Shown here piece after piece: positions 35,537-48,689 of a stretch of DNA of 60,000 nt; position 1 is the first letter of the stretch; the number at the start of each line of letters is the position of its first letter. The notes below the pieces were generated by a model. That model made no database searches. It was not told the DNA's origin and saw only the letters and a list, made by a program, of their open reading frames with translations. The position numbers and the translations under genes are program-made. This stretch comes from Apostichopus japonicus (Eukaryota > Echinodermata > Holothuroidea > Aspidochirotida > Stichopodidae). The stretch is from NCBI RefSeq assembly GCF_037975245.1, contig NC_092569.1:2521501-2581500 (forward strand), in the 5' to 3' direction.

Positions 35537-38500
35537 ATGATTTTATTCGATTTTGGCCAAAATCACGACTTTTTTAATTCTTCCCAAAATTGTACCTGCG
35601 GTGTGTGGCGCCCTTTTGATTCCTTTACAGGCGATCAGAGCAGAATAAACAGTCACATTTCGGTGAAAATTGAAATTAATAAACCATATCTTGACGTCAT
35701 TTCATATCAAATTGAAATGACTAAAACTTCCTCGAATTCCACTTTTGTCACGCGAGAAGCGTTTATTTGGGTTCTGGGAATCCCTATAAGTATCCTGAGA
35801 AAAATTTGAGAACTTTCATTTTTGGCCGAAATTTGGCAATTTTGTAAGGCTATACCCTTATGATTTTATTCGATTTTGGCCAAAATCACGACTTTTTTTA
35901 ATTCTTCCCAAAATTGTACCTGCGGTGTGTGGCGCCATTTTGATTCCTTTACAGGTGATAAAAGTAGTATAAACAGTCATATTTTGGTGGAAAATTGAAA
36001 TTAATAAACCATATCTTGACGTCATTTCATATCAAATTGAAATGACTAAAACTTCCTCGAATTCCACTTTTGTCACGCGAGAAGCGTTTATTTGGGTTCT
36101 GGGAATCCCTATAAGTATCCTGAGAGAAATTTGAGAACTTTCATTTTTGGCCGAAATTTGGCAATTTTGTAAGGCTTATGATTTTTCGATTTTTTAGGCT
36201 TATGATTTTATTCGATTTTGGCCAAAATCACGACTTTTTTAATTCTTCCCAAAATTGTACCTGCGGTGTGTGGCGCCCTTTTGATTCCTTTACAGGCGAT
36301 CAGAGCAGAATAAACAGTCACATTTCGGTGAAAATTGAAATTAATAAACCATATCTTGACGTCATTTCATATCAAATTGAAATGACTAAAACTTCCTCGA
36401 ATTCCACTTTTGTCACGCGAGAAGCGTTTATTTGGGTTCTGGGAATCCCTATAAGTATACTGAGAAAAATTTGAGAACTTTCATTTTTGGCCGAAATTTG
36501 GCAATTTTGTAAGGCTATACCCTTATGATTTTATTCGATTTTGGCCAAAATCACGACTTTTTTTAATTCTTCCCAAAATTGTACCTGCGGTGTGTGGCGC
36601 CATTTTGATTCCTTTACAGGTGATAAAAGTAGTATAAACAGTCATATTTTGGTGGAAAATTGAAATTAATAAACCATATCTTGACGTCATTTCATATCAA
36701 ATTGAAATGACTAAAACTTCCTCGAATTCCACTTTTGTCACGCGAGAAGCGTTTATTTGGGTTCTGGGAATCCCTATAAGTATCCTGAGAGAAATTTGAG
36801 AACTTTCATTTTTGGCCGAAATTTGGCAATTTTGTAAGGCTATACCCTTATGATTTTATTCGATTTTGGCCAAAATCACGACTTTTTTTAATTCTCACCA
36901 AAATTGTACCTGCGTTGTGTGTGGCGCCATTTTGATTCCTTTACAGGTGATAAAAGTAGTATAAACAGTCATATTTTGGTGGGAAATTGAAATTAATAAA
37001 CCATATCTTGACGTCATTTCATATCAAATTGAAATGATTAAAACTTCCTCGAATTCCACTTTTGTCACGTGAGAAGCGTTGATTTCGGTTCTGGGAATCC
37101 CTATAAGGATCCTGAGAGAAATTTGAGAACTTTCATTTTTGGCCGAAACTTGGCAATTTTGTAAGGCTATACCCATATGAAATGACTAAAACTTCGTCGA
37201 ATTCCACTTTGGTCACGCGAGAAGCGTTTATTTGGGTTCTGGGAATCCCTATAAGTATCCTGAGAGAAATTTGAGAACTTTCATTTTTGGCCGAAATTCG
37301 GCAATTTTGTAAGGCTATATATACCCTTATGATTTTATTCGATTTTGGCCAAAATCACGACTTTTTTAATTCTTCCCAAAATTGTACCTGCGGTGTGTGG
37401 CGCCCTTTTGATTCCTTTACAGGCGATCAGAGCAGAATAAACAGTCACATTTCGGTGAAAATTGACATTTAAAAACCATATCTTGACGTCATTTCATATC
37501 AAATTGAAATGACTAAAACTTCCTCGAATTCCACTTTTGTCACGCGAGAAGCGTTTATTTTGGTTCTGGGAATCCCTATAAGTATCCTGAGAGAAATTTG
37601 AGAACTTTCATTTTTGGCCGAAATTTGGCAATTTTGTAAGGCTATACCCTTATGATTTTATTCGATTTTGGCCAAAATCACGACTTTTTTTAATTCTTCC
37701 CAAAATTGTACCTGCGGTGTGTGGCGCCCTTTTGATTCCTTTACAGGCGATCAGAGCAGAATAAACAGTCACATTTCGGTGAAAATTGAAATTAATAAAC
37801 CATATCTTGACGTCATTTCATATCAAATTGAAATGACTAAAACTTCCTCGAATTCCACTTTTGTCACGCGAGAAGCGTTTATTTGGGTTCTGGGAATCCC
37901 TATAAGTATCCTGAGAAAAATTTGAGAACTTTCATTTTTGGCCGAAATTTGGCAATTTTGTAAGGCTATACCCTTATGATTTTATTCGATTTTGGCCAAA
38001 ATCACGACTTTTTTTAATTCTTCCCAAAATTGTACCTGCGGTGTGTGGCGCCATTTTGATTCCTTTACAGGTGATAAAAGTAGTATAAACAGTCATATTT
38101 TGGTGGAAAATTGAAATTAATAAACCATATCTTGACGTCATTTCATATCAAATTGAAATGACTAAAACTTCCTCGAATTCCACTTTTGTCACGCGAGAAG
38201 CGTTTATTTGGGTTCTGGGAATCCCTATAAGTATCCTGAGAGAAATTTGAGAACTTTCATTTTTGGCCGAAATTTGGCAATTTTGTAAGGCTTATGATTT
38301 ATTCGATTTTTTAGGCTTATGATTTTATTCGATTTTGGCCAAAATCACGACTTTTTTAATTCTTCCCAAAATTGTACCTGCGGTGTGTGGCGCCCTTTTG
38401 ATTCCTTTACAGGCGATCAGAGCAGAATAAACAGTCACATTTCGGTGAAAATTGAAATTAATAAACCATATCTTGACGTCATTTCATATCAAATTGAAAT

Positions 38501-41500
38501 GACTAAAACTTCCTCGAATTCCACTTTTGTCACGCGAGAAGCGTTTATTTGGGTTCTGGGAATCCCTATAAGTATACTGAGAAAAATTTGAGAACTTTCA
38601 TTTTTGGCCGAAATTTGGCAATTTTGTAAGGCTATACCCTTATGATTTTATTCGATTTTGGCCAAAATCACGACTTTTTTTAATTCTTCCCAAAATTGTA
38701 CCTGCGGTGTGTGGCGCCATTTTGATTCCTTTACAGGTGATAAAAGTAGTATAAACAGTCATATTTTGGTGGAAAATTGAAATTAATAAACCATATCTTG
38801 ACGTCATTTCATATCAAATTGAAATGACTAAAACTTCCTCGAATTCCACTTTTGTCACGTGAGAAGCGTTTATTTGGGTTCTGGGAATCCCTATAAGTAT
38901 CCTGAGAGAAATTTGAGAACTTTCATTTTTGGCCGAAATTTGGCAATTTTGTAAGGCTATACCCTTATGATTTTATTCGATTTTGGCCAAAATCACGACT
39001 TTTTTTAATTCTTCCCAAAATTGTACCTGCGTTGTGTGTGGCGCCATTTTGATTCCTTTACAGGTGATAAAAGTAGTATAAACAGTCATATTTTGGTGGG
39101 AAATTGAAATTAATAAACCATATCTTGACGTCATTTCATATCAAATTGAAATGATTAAAACTTCCTCGAATTCCACTTTTGTCACGTGAGAAGCGTTGAT
39201 TTCGGTTCTGGGAATCCCTATAAGGATCCTGAGAGAAATTTGAGAACTTTCATTTTTGGCCGAAACTTGGCAATTTTGTAAGGCTATACCCATATGAAAT
39301 GACTAAAACTTCGTCGAATTCCACTTTGGTCACGCGAGAAGCGTTTATTTGGGTTCTGGGAATCCCTATAAGTATCCTGAGAGAAATTTGAGAACTTTCA
39401 TTTTTGGCCGAAATTCGGCAATTTTGTAAGGCTATATATACCCTTATGATTTTATTCGATTTTGGCCAAAATCACGACTTTTTTAATTCTTCCCAAAATT
39501 GTACCTGCGGTGTGTGGCGCCCTTTTGATTCCTTTACAGGCGATCAGAGCAGAATAAACAGTCACATTTCGGTGAAAATTGACATTTAAAAACCATATCT
39601 TGACGTCATTTCATATCAAATTGAAATGACTAAAACTTCCTCGAATTCCACTTTTGTCACGCGAGAAGCGTTTATTTGGGTTCTGGGAATCCCTATAAGT
39701 ATCCTGAGAGAAATTTGAGAACTTTCATTTTTGGCCGAAATTTGGCAATTTTGTAAGGCTATATACCCTTATGATTTTATTCGATTTTGGCCAAAATCAC
39801 GACTTTTTTTAATTCTTCCCAAATTTGTACCTGCGGTGTGTGGCGCCCTTTTGATTCCTTTACAGGTGATAAAAGTAGTATAAACAGTCATATTTTGGTG
39901 GAAAATTGAAATTAATAAACCATATCTTGACGTCATTTCATATCAAATTGAAATGACTAAAACTTCCTCGAATTCCACTTTTGTCACGCGAGAAGCGTTT
40001 ATTTGGGTTCTGGGAATCCCTATAAGTATCCTGAGAGAAATTTGAGAACTTTCATTTTTGGCCGAAATTTGGCAATTTTGTAAGGCTTATGATTTTTCGA
40101 TTTTTTAGGCTTATGATTTTATTCGATTTTGGCCAAAATCACGACTTTTTTAATTCTTCCCAAAATTGTACCTGCGGTGTGTGGCGCCCTTTTGATTCCT
40201 TTACAGGCGATCAGAGCAGAATAAACAGTCACATTTCGGTGAAAATTGAAATTAATAAACCATATCTTGACGTCATTTCATATCAAATTGAAATGACTAA
40301 AACTTCCTCGAATTCCACTTTTGTCACGCGAGAAGCGTTTATTTGGGTTCTGGGAATCCCTATAAGTATACTGAGAAAAATTTGAGAACTTTCATTTTTG
40401 GCCGAAATTTGGCAATTTTGTAAGGCTATACCCTTATGATTTTATTCGATTTTGGCCAAAATCACGACTTTTTTTAATTCTTCCCAAAATTGTACCTGCG
40501 GTGTGTGGCGCCATTTTGATTCCTTTACAGGTGATAAAAGTAGTATAAACAGTCATATTTTGGTGGAAAATTGAAATTAATAAACCATATCTTGACGTCA
40601 TTTCATATCAAATTGAAATGACTAAAACTTCCTCGAATTCCACTTTTGTCACGCGAGAAGCGTTTATTTGGGTTCTGGGAATCCCTATAAGTATCCTGAG
40701 AGAAATTTGAGAACTTTCATTTTTGGCCGAAATTTGGCAATTTTGTAAGGCTATACCCTTATGATTTTATTCGATTTTGGCCAAAATCACGACTTTTTTT
40801 AATTCTCACCAAAATTGTACCTGCGTTGTGTGTGGCGCCATTTTGATTCCTTTACAGGTGATAAAAGTAGTATAAACAGTCATATTTTGGTGGGAAATTG
40901 AAATTAATAAACCATATCTTGACGTCATTTCATATCAAATTGAAATGATTAAAACTTCCTCGAATTCCACTTTTGTCACGTGAGAAGCGTTGATTTCGGT
41001 TCTGGGAATCCCTATAAGGATCCTGAGAGAAATTTGAGAACTTTCATTTTTGGCCGAAACTTGGCAATTTTGTAAGGCTATACCCATATGAAATGACTAA
41101 AACTTCGTCGAATTCCACTTTGGTCACGCGAGAAGCGTTTATTTGGGTTCTGGGAATCCCTATAAGTATCCTGAGAGAAATTTGAGAACTTTCATTTTTG
41201 GCCGAAATTCGGCAATTTTGTAAGGCTATATATACCCTTATGATTTTATTCGATTTTGGCCAAAATCACGACTTTTTTAATTCTTCCCAAAATTGTACCT
41301 GCGGTGTGTGGCGCCCTTTTGATTCCTTTACAGGCGATCAGAGCAGAATAAACAGTCACATTTCGGTGAAAATTGACATTTAAAAACCATATCTTGACGT
41401 CATTTCATATCAAATTGAAATGACTAAAACTTCCTCGAATTCCACTTTTGTCACGCGAGAAGCGTTTATTTTGGTTCTGGGAATCCCTATAAGTATCCTG

Positions 41501-44500
41501 AGAGAAATTTGAGAACTTTCATTTTTGGCCGAAATTTGGCAATTTTGTAAGGCTATACCCTTATGATTTTATTCGATTTTGGCCAAAATCACGACTTTTT
41601 TTAATTCTTCCCAAAATTGTACCTGCGGTGTGTGGCGCCCTTTTGATTCCTTTACAGGCGATCAGAGCAGAATAAACAGTCACATTTCGGTGAAAATTGA
41701 AATTAATAAACCATATCTTGACGTCATTTCATATCAAATTGAAATGACTAAAACTTCCTCGAATTCCACTTTTGTCACGCGAGAAGCGTTTATTTGGGTT
41801 CTGGGAATCCCTATAAGTATCCTGAGAAAAATTTGAGAACTTTCATTTTTGGCCGAAATTTGGCAATTTTGTAAGGCTATACCCTTATGATTTTATTCGA
41901 TTTTGGCCAAAATCACGACTTTTTTTAATTCTTCCCAAAATTGTACCTGCGGTGTGTGGCGCCATTTTGATTCCTTTACAGGTGATAAAAGTAGTATAAA
42001 CAGTCATATTTTGGTGGGAAATTGAAATTAATAAACCATATCTTGACGTCATTTCATATCAAATTGAAATGACTAAAACTTCCTCGAATTCCACTTTTGT
42101 CACGCGAGAAGCGTTTATTTGGGTTCTGGGAATCCCTATAAGTATCCTGAGAGAAATTTGAGAACTTTCATTTTTGGCCGAAATTTGGCAATTTTGTAAG
42201 GCTTATGATTTTTCGATTTTTTAGGCTTATGATTTTATTCGATTTTGGCCAAAATCACGACTTTTTTAATTCTTCCCAAAATTGTACCTGCGGTGTGTGG
42301 CGCCCTTTTGATTCCTTTACAGGCGATCAGAGCAGAATAAACAGTCACATTTCGGTGAAAATTGAAATTAATAAACCATATCTTGACGTCATTTCATATC
42401 AAATTGAAATGACTAAAACTTCCTCGAATTCCACTTTTGTCACGCGAGAAGCGTTTATTTGGGTTCTGGGAATCCCTATAAGTATACTGAGAAAAATTTG
42501 AGAACTTTCATTTTTGGCCGAAATTTGGCAATTTTGTAAGGCTATACCCTTATGATTTTATTCGATTTTGGCCAAAATCACGACTTTTTTTAATTCTTCC
42601 CAAAATTGTACCTGCGGTGTGTGGCGCCATTTTGATTCCTTTACAGGTGATAAAAGTAGTATAAACAGTCATATTTTGGTGGAAAATTGAAATTAATAAA
42701 CCATATCTTGACGTCATTTCATATCAAATTGAAATGACTAAAACTTCCTCGAATTCCACTTTTGTCACGCGAGAAGCGTTTATTTGGGTTCTGGGAATCC
42801 CTATAAGTATCCTGAGAGAAATTTGAGAACTTTCATTTTTGGCCGAAATTTGGCAATTTTGTAAGGCTATACCCTTATGATTTTATTCGATTTTGGCCAA
42901 AATCACGACTTTTTTTAATTCTCACCAAAATTGTACCTGCGTTGTGTGTGGCGCCATTTTGATTCCTTTACAGGTGATAAAAGTAGTATAAACAGTCATA
43001 TTTTGGTGGGAAATTGAAATTAATAAACCATATCTTGACGTCATTTCATATCAAATTGAAATGATTAAAACTTCCTCGAATTCCACTTTTGTCACGTGAG
43101 AAGCGTTGATTTCGGTTCTGGGAATCCCTATAAGGATCCTGAGAGAAATTTGAGAACTTTCATTTTTGGCCGAAACTTGGCAATTTTGTAAGGCTATACC
43201 CATATGAAATGACTAAAACTTCGTCGAATTCCACTTTGGTCACGCGAGAAGCGTTTATTTGGGTTCTGGGAATCCCTATAAGTATCCTGAGAGAAATTTG
43301 AGAACTTTCATTTTTGACCGAAATTCGGCAATTTTGTAAGGCTATATATACCCTTATGATTTTATTCGATTTTGGCCAAAATCACGACTTTTTTAATTCT
43401 TCCCAAAATTGTACCTGCGGTGTGTGGCGCCCTTTTGATTCCTTTACAGGCGATCAGAGCAGAATAAACAGTCACATTTCGGTGAAAATTGACATTTAAA
43501 AACCATATCTTGACGTCATTTCATATCAAATTGAAATGACTAAAACTTCCTCGAATTCCACTTTTGTCACGCGAGAAGCGTTTATTTTGGTTCTGGGAAT
43601 CCCTATAAGTATCCTGAGAGAAATTTGAGAACTTTCATTTTTGGCCGAAATTTGGCAATTTTGTAAGGCTATACCCTTATGATTTTATTCGATTTTGGCC
43701 AAAATCACGACTTTTTTTAATTCTTCCCAAAATTGTACCTGCGGTGTGTGGCGCCCTTTTGATTCCTTTACAGGCGATCAGAGCAGAATAAACAGTCACA
43801 TTTCGGTGAAAATTGAAATTAATAAACCATATCTTGACGTCATTTCATATCAAATTGAAATGACTAAAACTTCCTCGAATTCCACTTTTGTCACGCGAGA
43901 AGCGTTTATTTGGGTTCTGGGAATCCCTATAAGTATCCTGAGAAAAATTTGAGAACTTTCATTTTTGGCCGAAATTTGGCAATTTTGTAAGGCTATACCC
44001 TTATGATTTTATTCGATTTTGGCCAAAATCACGACTTTTTTTAATTCTTCCCAAAATTGTACCTGCGGTGTGTGGCGCCATTTTGATTCCTTTACAGGTG
44101 ATAAAAGTAGTATAAACAGTCATATTTTGGTGGAAAATTGAAATTAATAAACCATATCTTGACGTCATTTCATATCAAATTGAAATGACTAAAACTTCCT
44201 CGAATTCCACTTTTGTCACGCGAGAAGCGTTTATTTGGGTTCTGGGAATCCCTATAAGTATCCTGAGAGAAATTTGAGAACTTTCATTTTTGGCCGAAAT
44301 TTGGCAATTTTGTAAGGCTTATGATTTATTCGATTTTTTAGGCTTATGATTTTATTCGATTTTGGCCAAAATCACGACTTTTTTAATTCTTCCCAAAATT
44401 GTACCTGCGGTGTGTGGCGCCCTTTTGATTCCTTTACAGGCGATCAGAGCAGAATAAACAGTCACATTTCGGTGAAAATTGAAATTAATAAACCATATCT

Positions 44501-47500
44501 TGACGTCATTTCATATCAAATTGAAATGACTAAAACTTCCTCGAATTCCACTTTTGTCACGCGAGAAGCGTTTATTTGGGTTCTGGGAATCCCTATAAGT
44601 ATACTGAGAAAAATTTGAGAACTTTCATTTTTGGCCGAAATTTGGCAATTTTGTAAGGCTATACCCTTATGATTTTATTCGATTTTGGCCAAAATCACGA
44701 CTTTTTTTAATTCTTCCCAAAATTGTACCTGCGGTGTGTGGCGCCATTTTGATTCCTTTACAGGTGATAAAAGTAGTATAAACAGTCATATTTTGGTGGA
44801 AAATTGAAATTAATAAACCATATCTTGACGTCATTTCATATCAAATTGAAATGACTAAAACTTCCTCGAATTCCACTTTTGTCACGCGAGAAGCGTTTAT
44901 TTGGGTTCTGGGAATCCCTATAAGTATCCTGAGAGAAATTTGAGAACTTTCATTTTTGGCCGAAATTTGGCAATTTTGTAAGGCTTATGATTTTTCGATT
45001 TTTTAGGCTTATGATTTTATTCGATTTTGGCCAAAATCACGACTTTTTTTAATTCTTCCCAAAATTGTACCTGCGGTGTGTGGCGCCATTTTGATTCCTT
45101 TACAGGTGATAAAAGTAGTATAAACAGTCATATTTTGGTGGAAAATTGAAATTAATAAACCATATCTTGACGTCATTTCATATCAAATTGAAATGATTAA
45201 AACTTCCTCGAATTCCACTTTTGTCACGTGAGAAGCGTTGATTTCGGTTCTGGGAATCCCTATAAGGATCCTGAGAGAAATTTGAGAACTTTCATTTTTG
45301 GCCGAAACTTGGCAATTTTGTAAGGCTATACCCATATGAAATGACTAAAACTTCGTCGAATTCCACTTTGGTCACGCGAGAAGCGTTTATTTGGGTTCTG
45401 GGAATCCCTATAAGTATCCTGAGAGAAATTTGAGAACTTTCATTTTTGGCCGAAATTCGGCAATTTTGTAAGGCTATATATACCCTTATGATTTTATTCG
45501 ATTTTGGCCAAAATCACGACTTTTTTAATTCTTCCCAAAATTGTACCTGCGGTGTGTGGCGCCCTTTTGATTCCTTTACAGGCGATCAGAGCAGAATAAA
45601 CAGTCACATTTCGGTGAAAATTGACATTTAAAAACCATATCTTGACGTCATTTCATATCAAATTGAAATGACTAAAACTTCCTCGAATTCCACTTTTGTC
45701 ACGCGAGAAGCGTTTATTTTGGTTCTGGGAATCCCTATAAGTATCCTGAGAGAAATTTGAGAACTTTCATTTTTGGCCGAAATTTGGCAATTTTGTAAGG
45801 CTATACCCTTATGATTTTATTCGATTTTGGCCAAAATCACGACTTTTTTTAATTCTTCCCAAAATTGTACCTGCGGTGTGTGGCGCCCTTTTGATTCCTT
45901 TACAGGCGATCAGAGCAGAATAAACAGTCACATTTCGGTGAAAATTGAAATTAATAAACCATATCTTGACGTCATTTCATATCAAATTGAAATGACTAAA
46001 ACTTCCTCGAATTCCACTTTTGTCACGCGAGAAGCGTTTATTTGGGTTCTGGGAATCCCTATAAGTATCCTGAGAGAAATTTGAGAACTTTCATTTTTGG
46101 CCGAAATTTGGCAATTTTGTAAGGCTTATGATTTATTCGATTTTTTAGGCTTATGATTTTATTCGATTTTGGCCAAAATCACGACTTTTTTAATTCTTCC
46201 CAAAATTGTACCTGCGGTGTGTGGCGCCCTTTTGATTCCTTTACAGGCGATCAGAGCAGAATAAACAGTCACATTTCGGTGAAAATTGAAATTAATAAAC
46301 CATATCTTGACGTCATTTCATATCAAATTGAAATGACTAAAACTTCCTCGAATTCCACTTTTGTCACGCGAGAAGCGTTTATTTGGGTTCTGGGAATCCC
46401 TATAAGTATACTGAGAAAAATTTGAGAACTTTCATTTTTGGCCGAAATTTGGCAATTTTGTAAGGCTATACCCTTATGATTTTATTCGATTTTGGCCAAA
46501 ATCACGACTTTTTTTAATTCTTCCCAAAATTGTACCTGCGGTGTGTGGCGCCATTTTGATTCCTTTACAGGTGATAAAAGTAGTATAAACAGTCATATTT
46601 TGGTGGAAAATTGAAATTAATAAACCATATCTTGACGTCATTTCATATCAAATTGAAATGACTAAAACTTCCTCGAATTCCACTTTTGTCACGCGAGAAG
46701 CGTTTATTTGGGTTCTGGGAATCCCTATAAGTATCCTGAGAGAAATTTGAGAACTTTCATTTTTGGCCGAAATTTGGCAATTTTGTAAGGCTTATGATTT
46801 TTCGATTTTTTAGGCTTATGATTTTATTCGATTTTGGCCAAAATCACGACTTTTTTTAATTCTTCCCAAAATTGTACCTGCGGTGTGTGGCGCCATTTTG
46901 ATTCCTTTACAGGTGATAAAAGTAGTATAAACAGTCATATTTTGGTGGAAAATTGAAATTAATAAACCATATCTTGACGTCATTTCATATCAAATTGAAA
47001 TGATTAAAACTTCCTCGAATTCCACTTTTGTCACGTGAGAAGCGTTGATTTCGGTTCTGGGAATCCCTATAAGGATCCTGAGAGAAATTTGAGAACTTTC
47101 ATTTTTGGCCGAAACTTGGCAATTTTGTAAGGCTATACCCATATGAAATGACTAAAACTTCGTCGAATTCCACTTTGGTCACGCGAGAAGCGTTTATTTG
47201 GGTTCTGGGAATCCCTATAAGTATCCTGAGAGAAATTTGAGAACTTTCATTTTTGGCCGAAATTCGGCAATTTTGTAAGGCTATATATACCCTTATGATT
47301 TTATTCGATTTTGGCCAAAATCACGACTTTTTTAATTCTTCCCAAAATTGTACCTGCGGTGTGTGGCGCCCTTTTGATTCCTTTACAGGCGATCAGAGCA
47401 GAATAAACAGTCACATTTCGGTGAAAATTGACATTTAAAAACCATATCTTGACGTCATTTCATATCAAATTGAAATGACTAAAACTTCCTCGAATTCCAC

Positions 47501-48240
47501 TTTTGTCACGCGAGAAGCGTTTATTTTGGTTCTGGGAATCCCTATAAGTATCCTGAGAGAAATTTGAGAACTTTCATTTTTGGCCGAAATTTGGCAATTT
47601 TGTAAGGCTATACCCTTATGATTTTATTCGATTTTGGCCAAAATCACGACTTTTTTTAATTCTTCCCAAAATTGTACCTGCGGTGTGTGGCGCCCTTTTG
47701 ATTCCTTTACAGGCGATCAGAGCAGAATAAACAGTCACATTTCGGTGAAAATTGAAATTAATAAACCATATCTTGACGTCATTTCATATCAAATTGAAAT
47801 GACTAAAACTTCCTCGAATTCCACTTTTGTCACGCGAGAAGCGTTTATTTGGGTTCTGGGAATCCCTATAAGTATCCTGAGAGAAATTTGAGAACTTTCA
47901 TTTTTGGCCGAAATTTGGCAATTTTGTAAGGCTTATGATTTATTCGATTTTTTAGGCTTATGATTTTATTCGATTTTGGCCAAAATCACGACTTTTTTAA
48001 TTCTTCCCAAAATTGTACCTGCGGTGTGTGGCGCCCTTTTGATTCCTTTACAGGCGATCAGAGCAGAATAAACAGTCACATTTCGGTGAAAATTGAAATT
48101 AATAAACCATATCTTGACGTCATTTCATATCAAATTGAAATGACTAAAACTTCCTCGAATTCCACTTTTGTCACGCGAGAAGCGTTTATTTGGGTTCTGG
48201 GAATCCCTATAAGTATACTGAGAAAACTTTGAGAACTTTC
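35537..48240 (+). repeat. Higher-order repeat domain of A, B and S units
   Basis: The truncated unit S has its junction (ACCCATATGAAATGAC) at 37171, 39288, 41082, 43198, 45330 and 47137. The resulting periods are 2117, 1794, 2116, 2132 and 1807 bp. The 2116-bp form reads S-A'-A-B-A-B-B, where A' carries GACATTTAAAAACC. The 1.8-kb forms lack one unit. A spacer variant, GGCTTATGATTT(ATT)CGATTTTTTAGGCTTATG, marks certain A units (35.5, 36.2, 38.3, 40.1, 42.2, 44.3, 46.1 and 47.9 kb) and, near 45.0 and 46.8 kb, precedes a B unit. Confidence 0.85.
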
Positions 48241-48689
48241 ATTTTTGGCCGAAATTTGGCAATTTTGTAAGGCTATACCCTTATGATTTTATTCGATTTT
48301 GGCCAAAATCACGACTTTTTTTAATTCTTCCCAAAATTGTACCTGCGGTGTGTGGCGCCATTTTGATTCCTTTACAGGTGATAAAAGTAGTATAAACAGT
48401 CATATTTTGGTGGAAAATTGAAATTAATAAACCATATCTTGACGTCATTTCATATCAAATTGAAATGACTAAAACTTCCTCGAATTCCACTTTTGTCACG
48501 TGAGAAGCGTTTATTTGAGTTCTGGGAATCCCTATAAGTATCCTGAGAGAAATTTGAGAACTTTCATTTTTGGCCGAAATTTGGCAATTTTGTAAGGCTA
48601 TACCCTTATGATTTTATTCGATTTTGGCCAAAATCACGACTTTTTTTAATTCTTCCCAAAATTGTACCTGCGGTGTGTGGCGCCCTTTT

